Assembly (NCBI GenBank): GCA_947497895.1
Contig: CANMIL010000009.1
Coordinates: 62,001-126,000, forward strand
DNA length: 64,000 nt
Origin: an uncultured Tenacibaculum sp.
GTDB lineage: Bacteria; Bacteroidota; Bacteroidia; Flavobacteriales; Flavobacteriaceae
Reading direction: 5' to 3'
Position 1 is the stretch's first letter, and each line of letters opens with the position of its first letter. Below the pieces are notes generated by a model, which ran no database searches, had not been told where the DNA came from, and was given only the letters and a program-made list of their open reading frames with translations. This document shows, in pieces, positions 1 through 10,700 of the stretch. Both the position numbers and the translations under genes were made by a program.

Positions 1-972
1 AATAGTGGGGAACCAGTAGATTTGGGGGTAAAAGGAAACTCTTATCGAGAATGGGTACTTGGACTACAAGAATATACCACCAAGAAAATAATCGCATCGC
101 AAGTAACATATTGGTCAGAAATAGGGAATGCATATCAGCCATTAATAACAGATAAAAAAGCCGTTGTTAATAAGATATATGCAGACATTTTGGAGTATGA
201 GATGGTATTAGATGTAGAAAACACATCATTATTATTGCAGGATGTTCACAATACTTACGGAACCGATATTAATGATATACTGTTAAGCTGTTTAGCATTG
301 ACTATCAGTAAATGGGCGAACCATGAAAATGTTATCATTGGATTGGAAGGTCATGGAAGAGAAGAAATTTCTGAGCACATTGATGTGAATTCAACAATCG
401 GTTGGTTTACTAGTTTATATCCTGTTTGCCTGTCTGTAAAAGAGAAAGCATCGTTGGGTGAAATAGTTACTTCAACCAAAGAAAATTTAAGACGTATTCC
501 TAATAAAGGAATTGGATATGGAATTTTAAAGTATTTACATCCTTCTCAGGAAATAAAAGAGCAATTGTCAACAGTAAAATGGGATATAATTTTCAATTAT
601 CTCGGACAGTTTGATAATGTTCTTGATACGGATTCATGGTTGTCAGAAGCCGATGAATTCCAAGGAAATGAAATAGGAGCATCAACTCCTTTTAACCATA
701 AACTTGAAATTAACGGGTCGGTAACAGGAGGAGAACTCAAACTTGTTTGGAGCTATTCTACACAAGAATATAACAGTGATACAATCAGTGAATTAGCAAA
801 ACAATACTTACAAAACTTAAAGGAACTGATTACGCACTGTAAAGAGAAAGAAAATAGAATATTTACACCCTCAGATTATGGTCTTGAAAATGACATAAAA
901 CATGAGGAGTTAGACGAGTTTTTAAATACGACATCTGAATCTTCAGACTTAGAAGAGCTTTTTAAAATATAA
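1..972 (+). CDS. NRPS C-terminal fragment: epimerization domain and tail
   Basis: This is the 3' end of a non-ribosomal peptide synthetase; the frame is open to the window edge, so the gene starts upstream. The visible part is the second half of an epimerization (E) domain, which converts the carrier-bound L-aminoacyl or peptidyl residue to the D form. Motifs seen in order are EGHGREE, TIGWFTSLYPV, PNKGIGYG and FNYLGQFD, which match the conserved E-domain core motifs and separate it from an ordinary condensation domain. The E-domain HHxxxD motif lies upstream, outside the window. A tail of about 50 residues rich in acidic and Ser residues, ending DLEELFKI, follows the E domain and could be a docking peptide for the next synthetase. 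The next gene starts 96 bases downstream with an N-terminal docking domain and a DCL-type C domain, as expected if this protein donates a D-configured chain. Confidence 0.93.
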   Translation, partial: NSGEPVDLGVKGNSYREWVLGLQEYTTKKIIASQVTYWSEIGNAYQPLITDKKAVVNKIYADILEYEMVLDVENTSLLLQDVHNTYGTDINDILLSCLALTISKWANHENVIIGLEGHGREEISEHIDVNSTIGWFTSLYPVCLSVKEKASLGEIVTSTKENLRRIPNKGIGYGILKYLHPSQEIKEQLSTVKWDIIFNYLGQFDNVLDTDSWLSEADEFQGNEIGASTPFNHKLEINGSVTGGELKLVWSYSTQEYNSDTISELAKQYLQNLKELITHCKEKENRIFTPSDYGLENDIKHEELDEFLNTTSESSDLEELFKI

Positions 973-978
973 TCATAA

Positions 979-1044
979 CTATTTATAAATAGTATAGTAC
1001 CATTTACAACCTGAGATTACAGTAATTTCAGGTTATAAATGGTA
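979..1044. promoter_or_regulatory. Palindrome and long stem-loop between two NRPS genes
   Basis: A perfect 14-base palindrome (CTATTTATAAATAG, 979-992) is followed by an inverted repeat with 17-base arms, 998-1014 and 1028-1044, with one mismatch (TACCATTTACAACCTGA). The loop contains a near-palindromic core, TGAGATTACAGTAATTTCA, at 1012-1030. The right half resembles a segment at 24624-24650 after the cluster (GTAATTTCA, then ATGGTATRAAC). It could be an operator, an RNA processing hairpin or an attenuator; the sequence alone does not decide. No T-tract follows, so a simple intrinsic terminator is unlikely. Confidence 0.55.
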
Positions 1045-1068
1045 TAAACTAGCCAATAAAAGATAACA

Positions 1069-4000
1069 ATGAAAAACTTTATAATAAAGTTGCAAGACTT
1101 GCATCTATTTCTAATTGAAAAAGATGGAGAGTTAATTATTAATAAGGATAAAGAAAAATTTAACGCAAATCCGTATGATTTTGCCAAAGATAAAGAAGAA
1201 ATAATTCCTTTTTTGAAAGCAAATAAACAGGAAATAATAGCGTATTTAAAAGAGGAAAATCAAAGGCCAAAAGCCATTTATAAGTTGAGTCCTTTACAGG
1301 AAGGATTGCTGTTTCATAAATTGTATGATGAAAACTCTGTAGCTTATGTAGATCAGCTAGTTGTAGATTTATCAAAAAAGATAGATATAGAACTATTTAA
1401 AAGTTCTTGGGATAATGTGTTGAAAAACCACAGTATTTTAAGAAGTTGTTTTTTATATAAAGAGTTTAGAATACCTGTTCAATGTGTTTATGAAAAGATT
1501 ACAATGCCTTCTACATTTGAAGATTATAGTAATTTTTCACAGACAGAGCAATCTGAAAAGATAAACACTTTTCTAAAATTAGATTTGCAAAGAGGTTTTG
1601 ATTTCGATGTAGCACCCTTATTGAGAGTTGCAATTATTAAGTTAAGTGAATCGGATTATAAAATGGTTTTTACCAGTCATCATATTATAATTGATGGTTG
1701 GTCTTTGTCTATTTTAATTGAAGAGTTTATAGAAAACTATCAAAATTTAGAAAAAGGAAATTCGATTCCAGAAAGAAAAGAAGAACATTATGAGGACTAT
1801 ATTAAGTATATAAGTAATCAAGACGTTTTTGAGGAAGAGAAATTTTGGAAAACCTATTTGAATGATGTTGAAAATTCATGTTTATTACCTTTTTCAAAAA
1901 CCACATCAAGTAATAAGAAGATAGGAGAGAATGCCGAAACAAAGCTGCTTTTAAACAGTACGTTAACGGAGGAATTAAAAACATTCGCTCAGAAACACAG
2001 GCTTACGGTAAATACGTTAGTACAAGGAGCTTGGGCAATATTGTTATCGAAATATACAGGAGATACAACTACAACTTTTGGGGTTACCGTTTCAGGACGA
2101 CCTTCAGAACTGGAAAGATCTGAAGACAGAGTAGGTTTATACATTAATACATTACCACTGGTTTCAAAGTATAAAAAAGACGAAACCATAGCTAGCTGGC
2201 TTGCAGAGCTGCAATCGGGGCATATTCAATGTAGAGAACATCAATATATGAATCTGGCAGATATACAAAAGCTTAGTGGGGTTCAAGGAGATTTATTCGA
2301 TAGCATTCTGGTATTTGAAAATTACCCGATTTCAGAAGCAATCAAAGAAGAAGAAAGTATTTTAAATGTTAGTGAACTTTTAGTTCAGGAACAAACAAAT
2401 TACCCTTTTACCATCGATGTTAATTTTGGAGGAGAAGAACTTCATTTTCACTTTAGTTATAGCAAAGAACTTTTTGATGAGGACACGGTAGAAAGAATAC
2501 AAGGACACCTTAAAACTGTGTTATGTGAAATAGTAGCACCTTCAAATGAGAAACTTTCTGATATTACGATGCTTACACAAGAAGAAAAGTTAATCTTATT
2601 AGGAGAAAAAAACGCGTCGAATGGAACTAATTTTAACCCTGAAGAAGAAGAATTAAACAACAATTTACCCATCAACGTTCATTTTGAAAAGATTGTAGAA
2701 GCTAATGTAAATAAAACGGCAATTATTCATAATTCAGTTGAATGGACTTATGAAGAGCTAAATAGTTATGCAAATCAAATAGCACATCAATTAAGAGCTG
2801 TTGGTATAAAAGAAGAACAATGTGTAGGCGTCTATTTAGAGAGAAGTGCTGAATTTGTTAGTACAATGATGGGGATTATAAAATCAGGCGGTGTATATAC
2901 CCCGATAGATACACAAAACCCAGCATCTCGAGTAGAAAAAATGCTACTAGAAAATTCTTTTGAAGTATTAATAACAACAGCATCGTTATTAAAAGATTTG
3001 CCAAAAGTATCAGTATCAAAAGTTATTGTAATTGATGAGGTTTCAGAAGAACTTATGGTTGGCTTGGAGAAAGAAGGAGTTCATGTGTATGATTGTACTT
3101 CCATCGAAGATCAGGAAGTTACGAACCCGGAAAATAATAACCGTATGAATGGTTGGGCCTACATATTATTTACATCAGGTTCAACAGGGGCACCTAAAGG
3201 AGCTATTACTTGTCATGACGGAGCGATGAATCACTTATTGGCAGAATACAAATTGTTGAATTTACCTGATGGATTCAGGTTTTTGCAAAGTGCAGGAATT
3301 GGATCTGATATTTCGGTATGGCAAATTTTAGGACCATTATTAAAAGGAGGAGCTTGTGTAATTGTTGACAAGTTTGAATTGTTGGATTATGAAAGGTTAC
3401 TGACAACCATCAACAAAACCAACGTAAGTTTGGTAGAATTTGTGCCTACATATATGTGGGGACTTTTATCATATATAAAAGAGTGTCCAACTCCAGTTAG
3501 TTTAAAAGGATTACAATGGATTATGCTTGTTGGAGAAGCCATACCAGCTCAATTGGTAAATGATTTACGAAAGTTGTACCCAACTATAAAATTATTAAAT
3601 GCTTATGGTCCCTGTGAAGCATCAGATGATGTAATACAGTATGAAATAACTGCAAATTTGGAGGAAGAATCACGTGTTCCTATAGGAAAGGTAATACCTA
3701 ATATGAACGTTGCTATATTAAATAGTGAATTACAATTATGCCCTATAGGAGTTTCAGGAGAAATTTGTGTGAGCGGAGTAGGAGTAGGAGCTGGATATAT
3801 TGGACTGCCAGAGCGTACAGCACAAAGTTTTATATCAAATCCTTATCCTGAGTTATTGGGTGATGTTATGTATAAAACAGGTGATATGGGACGCTGGTTA
3901 CCGGATGGGAATATTGAATTTTTAGGGAGAGAAGACCATCAGGTAAAAATAAGAGGACACAGAGTAGAGTTAGAAGGAATTGCTTCAACATTAAGAAAAG

Positions 4001-7000
4001 CAAAAGAAGTTGAAGATTGTCATGTGTTAGTGCATAAAAACGCTCAAGGAGAGGAACTATTGCTTTGTTTCGTTGTGTTAAATACTAGTGGTATAGGAAA
4101 AGATGAAAGTTCTTTAACTCCTATACTTCACGAACTATGTCAGCAGGAACTCCCTACGTATATGCATCCTTCACAATATTGTATTTTAGAGGAACTTCCA
4201 CAAAATTTAAGTGATAAAGTTGATCGCAAAAAGCTACTAAAAATTTACAATACTGAATTTTCAGGAGAACGATCAATTCAAATAAATAATTATGTAGCCC
4301 CAAGAAATGAACTAGAAGAGCAATTGATAACAATTTGGCAAGAATTGCTTGGAGTGAGTAATATTGGCGTATACGATAATTTCTTTGAATTAGGAGGACA
4401 TTCATTACTAGCTACCCGTTTGGTTTCTAATATTAGAAGAGAATTAAAGTTTGAATTGGCAATTAAAGATGTGTTTATCCACGCAACCATTGCAGATTTA
4501 GGAAATCACCTCGAAACAAAATCTGAAGGAGCTTTAGTACCTGATGTAATTCCTCAAAAAGTAGAAGGGCAAATTCCTTTATCATTTAGTCAAGAACGTT
4601 TATGGTTTTTGGATCAATTACAAGGAAGTTTGGAGTATCACATTCCAGTTGTTTTACGATTAAAAGGAGATTTAGATGAAACTATTTTAGAAGAGTCATT
4701 AAAAACAATTGTTGATCGACATCAAATTCTTAGAACGGTTATAAAGTCAAATAAAGGATTCGGGTACCAAGACGTAATTCCATCTGATAATTGGAAATTA
4801 TCAACGATAACATCAAAAGATGAAGTTGAGGCTAAAGAAGAAATTTCAAACTTTTTAGAATTGCCTTTCGATTTATCTACTGATTATATGCTAAGAGCAA
4901 GTGTTTACAACGTAGGCGAAAAAGAATATTTGTTAGCTATTGTTTTCCATCATATAGCAAGTGATGGCTGGTCAGAAAATATACTGGTATCTGAGTTTGT
5001 AGAGTTGTATAATGCTTTAAAAACCAATAGAAATATTGAGCTCCCTAATTTGAGTTTACAATATTCCGATTATGCAATTTGGCAAAGAAAGTATGTTGAA
5101 GGTGATATATTAGAGAAGCAATTAACATACTGGGAAAATAAATTAAAAGGAAGTACTCCTTTATTATTACCTACAGATTTTGCACGCCCTTCAATACAGA
5201 GCACTGAAGGGAGTAGTATTGAGGTTAAGTTGAGTAAAGATTTAAGTGATTCAATTAATAAAGTTTGTCAGAAAGAAGGAGTAACATTATTTATGTTATT
5301 ACTTTCAGCATTTAAAGTTTTATTATACCGTTATAGCGGACAAAGCGATATTTGTGTAGGAACACCAATAGCAAATAGAACCCAATCAAATTTAGAGGAT
5401 ATGATAGGTTTCTTTGTTAATTCACTTACGTTAAGAAGTAATTTAGAAGGAAACCCTACTTTTAAGAAAGTACTACAATTAGTTAAAACAACAACGTTAG
5501 AAGGGTACGATAATCAGTTAGCTCCTTTTGAAAAAGTAGTAGATCGCGTAGTAAACAAGCGTGATATGAGTATGCCTCCATTATTTCAGGTACTTTTTAT
5601 ATTACAAAACGCTATAAATGATGAAAAAGAAATCTCATTAGCAGACCTTGATGTTTCAGAATATGATTATAAAGAAATTACCTCACAATTTGATGTGACA
5701 CTAAATGTAGAAGAGAGTGATTTGGGTATTTTCTTAAATATGGGGTATTGTACGAAACTGTTTAAAAAAGAAACAGTTGAAAATATGCTTGTTCATTATC
5801 AGGAATTATTAAAGTCGATAGTAAAAAATACTGACCAAAGCATAGGAAAGTTATCCATGCTAACTTCAGAAGAAGAAGAACGAATAACAAATAGATTTAA
5901 CAATCGTAAAATTCAGAATACTTCAAATAAAAACGTAATAGATATTTTTCAAGATCAGGTATCTCAAAAACCCAATTCAATAGCTCTAGATTTTAAAGGA
6001 AATCAACTTTCATATTTAGAGTTGGATCAAAAATCAAATCAAATTGCTCATTACTTACAAAAGAAAGGAGTAAAGCAAAACGATATAGTAGGTATTTGCA
6101 TAGAACGAAGTTTGGAAATGATTGTTGGTATTTTAGGAATTCTTAAAGCGGGTGCAGGATATGTACCTATTGATCATAAATACCCACAAACTCGAATTAA
6201 TTTTATTATTGAAGATACGGGTGTTGATATGATGCTAACTAATAGTAATGTTAGTTCATTGGTGTTTAAAAACCCTATTGATTTTGAGTTGATAAAGTTA
6301 GATGAGGATTGGGGAAGTATAAGTAAAGAACCTACCAAACTAACAGTAAAAATCGTTCCCGAACATACATCGTATGTAATTTATACTTCTGGGTCAACAG
6401 GAACGCCAAAAGGGGTTAAGGTTGCTCATAAAAACCTAACAAATTTAGTGGGATCAAGAGTTGGTTATTATGGTAAATTAGAAAATATGTTATTAATTCC
6501 TTCATTCGTTTTTGATCCATCGGTAGCCGTTATTTTTGATACCTTAACTACAGGAGGAAGATTAATTATTCCAACAGATGACTCTATTACAGATTCTATG
6601 GAAATGAAATCTATTCTGAAAGGGGAGAATTTAGACGCTATATTGTGTTCTACTTCATATTATGATTACTTGTTAACAGAGGGAGTATTAAAAGAAACTA
6701 CTTTTAAAAGAGTTGTTTTAGGAGGAGAGTCATTGTCAAAAAATTTGGTTTCTCGTCATTACGAACAAAATAAAAATGTTCCATTATTTAATGAATACGG
6801 ACCAACAGAAAGTACCGTATGGTCAACGGTTTCAGAAATAGCCGTAGATGAAGATTCTATAACTATAGGAAAGCCCATTGCTAATACTCAAGTTTATATT
6901 CTCGATACATATCAAAATCTGGTACCTGTAAAAAGTGTAGGAGAACTTTATATAGGAGGAGCTGGGTTAACAGAAGGTTATTTAAATCAAGAAGAGTTAA

Positions 7001-7716
7001 CAAAAGAAAAGTTTATAGAGAGTCCTTTTGTAAAAGGAGAGCGCCTTTATAAAACAGGAGACTTAGGTCGTTGGTTAGAAAATGGATCAATTGAGTTTAT
7101 TGGAAGAATTGATGATCAAGTTAAAATAAGAGGATATCGTATTGAACTTGGAGAAGTGGAAAAGGCTGTAATGAAGGAATCAATGGTTGATATGTGTTGT
7201 GTCTTGGCAAAAGAAGATAATAAAGGTATAAAGCGATTAGTTGGTTACGTTGTTGCAAAAGATTTTGATAGAAAAGCGTTACAAAAAGCGTTACATGAAA
7301 AACTGCCCGAGTATATGATACCGCAATTATGGGTTGAATTAGATTCAATTCCAATGACTAATAACGGTAAGATTGATAAAAAAGCACTTTTAGATCCAGA
7401 AATGGAAATATTGTCTGGTGAAGAGTATGTTGCTCCAAGGAATGAAACTGAATTTAGTTTAGTAAGTATTTGGCAAACATTACTGGGTATAGAAAAGATA
7501 GGAGTTCTTGATAGTTTCTTTGAACTCGGAGGGCATTCACTGTTAGTAACAAGGTTAGTGTCATTGATTCGTGAAAATTTAAATGTAGAGATAGCAATAA
7601 AAGATGTATTCGAGTATAATACAATAGAAGAATTGGCATCATATATAGAGTTTATTCAACTTAAACATGATGATATAACAAATACAGAGGAATACAAAGT
7701 AACGATTGATTTATAA
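1069..7716 (+). CDS. Two-module NRPS (docking-C-A-T-C-A-T)
   Basis: A 2215-residue cytoplasmic assembly-line enzyme adding two amino acids. Order: residues 1-60, TubC-like N-terminal docking domain; from about 71, a condensation domain starting LSPLQEGLLFH with HHIIIDGWS at 204, of DCL type, fitting a D-residue from the upstream E domain; adenylation domain with FTSGSTGAPKG near 702; carrier domain GGHSLL with phosphopantetheine Ser1112; LCL condensation domain (IPLSFSQERLW at 1169, HHIASDGWS at 1294); adenylation domain YTSGSTGTPKG near 1773; carrier Ser2157; short tail. By eye-alignment to GrsA, the pocket residues are DIWEMVADD (first A) and DPALVGEVW (second A); I cannot assign substrates firmly. 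The first A domain is divergent: NAYGPCEASDD replaces the usual NAYGPTE core, ELEGIAS replaces ELGEIE, and SDKVDR replaces NGKVDR, although the catalytic Lys is kept. The next gene begins 8 bases downstream, so the two are co-transcribed. Confidence 0.95.
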   Translation: MKNFIIKLQDLHLFLIEKDGELIINKDKEKFNANPYDFAKDKEEIIPFLKANKQEIIAYLKEENQRPKAIYKLSPLQEGLLFHKLYDENSVAYVDQLVVDLSKKIDIELFKSSWDNVLKNHSILRSCFLYKEFRIPVQCVYEKITMPSTFEDYSNFSQTEQSEKINTFLKLDLQRGFDFDVAPLLRVAIIKLSESDYKMVFTSHHIIIDGWSLSILIEEFIENYQNLEKGNSIPERKEEHYEDYIKYISNQDVFEEEKFWKTYLNDVENSCLLPFSKTTSSNKKIGENAETKLLLNSTLTEELKTFAQKHRLTVNTLVQGAWAILLSKYTGDTTTTFGVTVSGRPSELERSEDRVGLYINTLPLVSKYKKDETIASWLAELQSGHIQCREHQYMNLADIQKLSGVQGDLFDSILVFENYPISEAIKEEESILNVSELLVQEQTNYPFTIDVNFGGEELHFHFSYSKELFDEDTVERIQGHLKTVLCEIVAPSNEKLSDITMLTQEEKLILLGEKNASNGTNFNPEEEELNNNLPINVHFEKIVEANVNKTAIIHNSVEWTYEELNSYANQIAHQLRAVGIKEEQCVGVYLERSAEFVSTMMGIIKSGGVYTPIDTQNPASRVEKMLLENSFEVLITTASLLKDLPKVSVSKVIVIDEVSEELMVGLEKEGVHVYDCTSIEDQEVTNPENNNRMNGWAYILFTSGSTGAPKGAITCHDGAMNHLLAEYKLLNLPDGFRFLQSAGIGSDISVWQILGPLLKGGACVIVDKFELLDYERLLTTINKTNVSLVEFVPTYMWGLLSYIKECPTPVSLKGLQWIMLVGEAIPAQLVNDLRKLYPTIKLLNAYGPCEASDDVIQYEITANLEEESRVPIGKVIPNMNVAILNSELQLCPIGVSGEICVSGVGVGAGYIGLPERTAQSFISNPYPELLGDVMYKTGDMGRWLPDGNIEFLGREDHQVKIRGHRVELEGIASTLRKAKEVEDCHVLVHKNAQGEELLLCFVVLNTSGIGKDESSLTPILHELCQQELPTYMHPSQYCILEELPQNLSDKVDRKKLLKIYNTEFSGERSIQINNYVAPRNELEEQLITIWQELLGVSNIGVYDNFFELGGHSLLATRLVSNIRRELKFELAIKDVFIHATIADLGNHLETKSEGALVPDVIPQKVEGQIPLSFSQERLWFLDQLQGSLEYHIPVVLRLKGDLDETILEESLKTIVDRHQILRTVIKSNKGFGYQDVIPSDNWKLSTITSKDEVEAKEEISNFLELPFDLSTDYMLRASVYNVGEKEYLLAIVFHHIASDGWSENILVSEFVELYNALKTNRNIELPNLSLQYSDYAIWQRKYVEGDILEKQLTYWENKLKGSTPLLLPTDFARPSIQSTEGSSIEVKLSKDLSDSINKVCQKEGVTLFMLLLSAFKVLLYRYSGQSDICVGTPIANRTQSNLEDMIGFFVNSLTLRSNLEGNPTFKKVLQLVKTTTLEGYDNQLAPFEKVVDRVVNKRDMSMPPLFQVLFILQNAINDEKEISLADLDVSEYDYKEITSQFDVTLNVEESDLGIFLNMGYCTKLFKKETVENMLVHYQELLKSIVKNTDQSIGKLSMLTSEEEERITNRFNNRKIQNTSNKNVIDIFQDQVSQKPNSIALDFKGNQLSYLELDQKSNQIAHYLQKKGVKQNDIVGICIERSLEMIVGILGILKAGAGYVPIDHKYPQTRINFIIEDTGVDMMLTNSNVSSLVFKNPIDFELIKLDEDWGSISKEPTKLTVKIVPEHTSYVIYTSGSTGTPKGVKVAHKNLTNLVGSRVGYYGKLENMLLIPSFVFDPSVAVIFDTLTTGGRLIIPTDDSITDSMEMKSILKGENLDAILCSTSYYDYLLTEGVLKETTFKRVVLGGESLSKNLVSRHYEQNKNVPLFNEYGPTESTVWSTVSEIAVDEDSITIGKPIANTQVYILDTYQNLVPVKSVGELYIGGAGLTEGYLNQEELTKEKFIESPFVKGERLYKTGDLGRWLENGSIEFIGRIDDQVKIRGYRIELGEVEKAVMKESMVDMCCVLAKEDNKGIKRLVGYVVAKDFDRKALQKALHEKLPEYMIPQLWVELDSIPMTNNGKIDKKALLDPEMEILSGEEYVAPRNETEFSLVSIWQTLLGIEKIGVLDSFFELGGHSLLVTRLVSLIRENLNVEIAIKDVFEYNTIEELASYIEFIQLKHDDITNTEEYKVTIDL

Positions 7717-7724
7717 TTACAGCA

Positions 7725-10700
7725 ATGAAAAATAATAGTATAGATATAATAAAAGAAGCAGCCGAAAAAGGAATAAAACTGGTTGTTAATAAAGGTTCGT
7801 TGAGCTTAAAAACCAATTCAGAAAATATTGACCCTGTTTTACTTCAAAAGATAAAAAACAACAAACAATCAATTATTCAGTATTTTGAAAAATATGAAGG
7901 TCGAAATAAAATAACCTCTATAGAAAATATTAGTCCTTTCAATCGTAGCGAGAACATAAAAATTCCATTATCCTTTAGCCAGGAACGATTATGGTTTTTA
8001 GATCAATTGCAAGGAAGTGCAGATTATCATATACCAGTTGTATTACGTTTAGAAGGAAAGTTAGATATTTCTGTTTTAGAAACTACATTTAAAACGATAG
8101 TTAACAGGCATGAAGTACTTCGTACAGTTATTTATTCTGAAGATGGTGTTGGATATCAAAAGATAAATTCTTCAAAAAACTGGAGTTTAAAAATTAATGA
8201 ATTAAAATCAAATGAGGAATTACTTGATGAAGAATTACAAAACTTTTTAAACCTTCCATTTAACTTAGGAACCGATTATATGTTCCGAGCCTGTTTGTAC
8301 TCTTTAGGAAGTGATGACTATGTGTTGGCGTGCGTATTTCATCATATTGCTAGTGATGGATGGTCACAAGATATTTTAATTTCTGAGTTTGAAGAGCTGT
8401 ATAGTGCTTTATTAGAAAAGAGAGAAGCCAGACTTCCCGATTTAACTTTGCAGTATTCAGATTACGCAATGTGGCAACGTAAATATGTTGATGGAGAAGT
8501 TTTAAAAAATCAATTATCATATTGGGAAAACAATCTTAAAGGAACAGAGTCATTAAACTTACCTCTAGATTACGCTCGACCTTCAATTCAGAATACTAAA
8601 GGTGCTACTGTAGAAGTAACCTTAGAAAAAGAGCTGTCAGGTGACCTTTCATTGTTCTGTAAAAAGCAAGAAACAACCATGTTTATGGTGTTACTGGCTA
8701 CTTTTAAAGTACTATTAGCTCGCTATAGTGGTCAAGATGATATTTGTGTAGGGACACCAGTAGCAAACAGAGTTCAATCAGATTTGGAAGGAATGATAGG
8801 GTTCTTTGTAAATACACTCGCATTGAGGAGTGACTTGAGTAAAGAACCTAGTTTTAACGAGTTTTTAAAGGCGGTAAAGGAAACAACCATAGAAGGGCAA
8901 GATAATCAGTTAGTTCCTTTTGAGAAAGTTGTAAGCTTAGTTGAAAACACCCGCGATGTTAGTAAAAATCCGTTATTCCAAGCAATGTTTGTTTTACAAG
9001 ACGGAAGTAAAGAAACAACAACAGAATTAAATGGTTTAACATTATCAAACTACGAATACAAAGAGTTAAACACTCCATTTGATATAACTCTAAATGTAGC
9101 TCAACAAAATGAAGAAATAGTATTGAGTCTTGCATATTGTACAGCTCTGTTTAAAGAGTCCACAATAAAGAGAATGATTGATCATTATCAAAAACTATTG
9201 AAAAATGTATTACACAATCCAGATCAAAAAGTAAATAGTATACCTATACTAACACGAGATGAAGAACAACAATTGTTAAATGATTTTAATAATACTTTTG
9301 AGCCATTTCCTCAAAATGAAACTATTGTTAGTTTGTTTAATAAACAAGTTGAAGCGACTCCAAATAGTTTAGCTATAGTATTTGAGGAAAAATCTTTAAC
9401 ATTTAAAGAGTTAGATGAAAAGTCAAACCAATTAGCACAATACCTTTTAACTACTCATGGAATTAATAAAGAAGACTTTGTAGGAGTTAAGTTGGAAAGA
9501 AGTGACAAGTTGATTATTGCGTTGTTTGGAATATTAAAATCAGGAGGAGTATATGTACCTATTGACCCTAATTATCCCCAGGAACGAATTAATTACATTG
9601 AAAGTGATAGCAATTGTAGTGTAATTATTGATGAGGCATTTTTAGAAGATTTTAAAGAAAATGAGGCTAACTATTCTTTGTCAAACCCAGAAATAGAAAT
9701 TAACAGTAATCAATTAGCTTATATTATTTATACTTCTGGATCTACAGGTAAGCCTAAAGGCGTTATGATAGAGCATAAAGGTATTATAAATACAGTTTTT
9801 GCCCAGATAAATGCTTTTGATGTTGATTTAAAATCAAATTGCTTACAATATGCCAATCAATGTTTTGATGCTTCAATTTCAGAAATATTGGTATCGGTTC
9901 TTGCTGGAAGTGCTCTTTACATTATTTCTGAAAACAAGAAGTTAGATGTTCGTTATTTTACTGATTATATATCAAATAATAAAATTAGCGTGGCAACTCT
10001 TCCTCCAGCATTTGTTAAATTATTAGATGTAAATATCCTTAAAGGTTTAAAAACATTAATTACAGCAGGAGAACAAGCTCCATATAATGAGGCTTTAGCT
10101 TATGTAAACAATGGAGGTAATTATATTAACGCTTACGGACCAACAGAAACGAGTATTTGTGCTACTATTTTTAATGGTAATTTTGAATCATCGATTCCTA
10201 TAGGAAAACCAATAGCAAATGCTAAAACTTATATTCTTGACAAATTTGACCAAATATTGCCAGTAGGAATAATTGGAGAATTATGTGTTGGTGGAGCAGG
10301 TTTGGCCAAAGGATACCTTAACAAAGAGGAATTAACCAAAGAAAAGTTTGTAGAAAATCCATTTGTTAAAGGTGAACGTTTATATAAAACGGGTGATTTA
10401 GCCAAATGGTTACCAGACGGTAATATTGAGTTTGTTGGAAGAATTGATGATCAGGTAAAAATTAGAGGATATCGTGTTGAACTTGGTGAAATTGAAAGCG
10501 AATTAGCAGCATGTAATTTTGTAAAGCAATGCTGTGTATTAGCAAAACCTGATAAGCTTGGTACTAATAGATTAGTAGGCTATATTGTGCCTAAAGGCGA
10601 ATTTAATAGTTTGGAAGTTGAAGAGTTTTTAAAAGAAAACCTTCCCGATTATATGGTACCTCAATTGTGGGTAGAACTAGATGAAATACCTTTAACTAAC

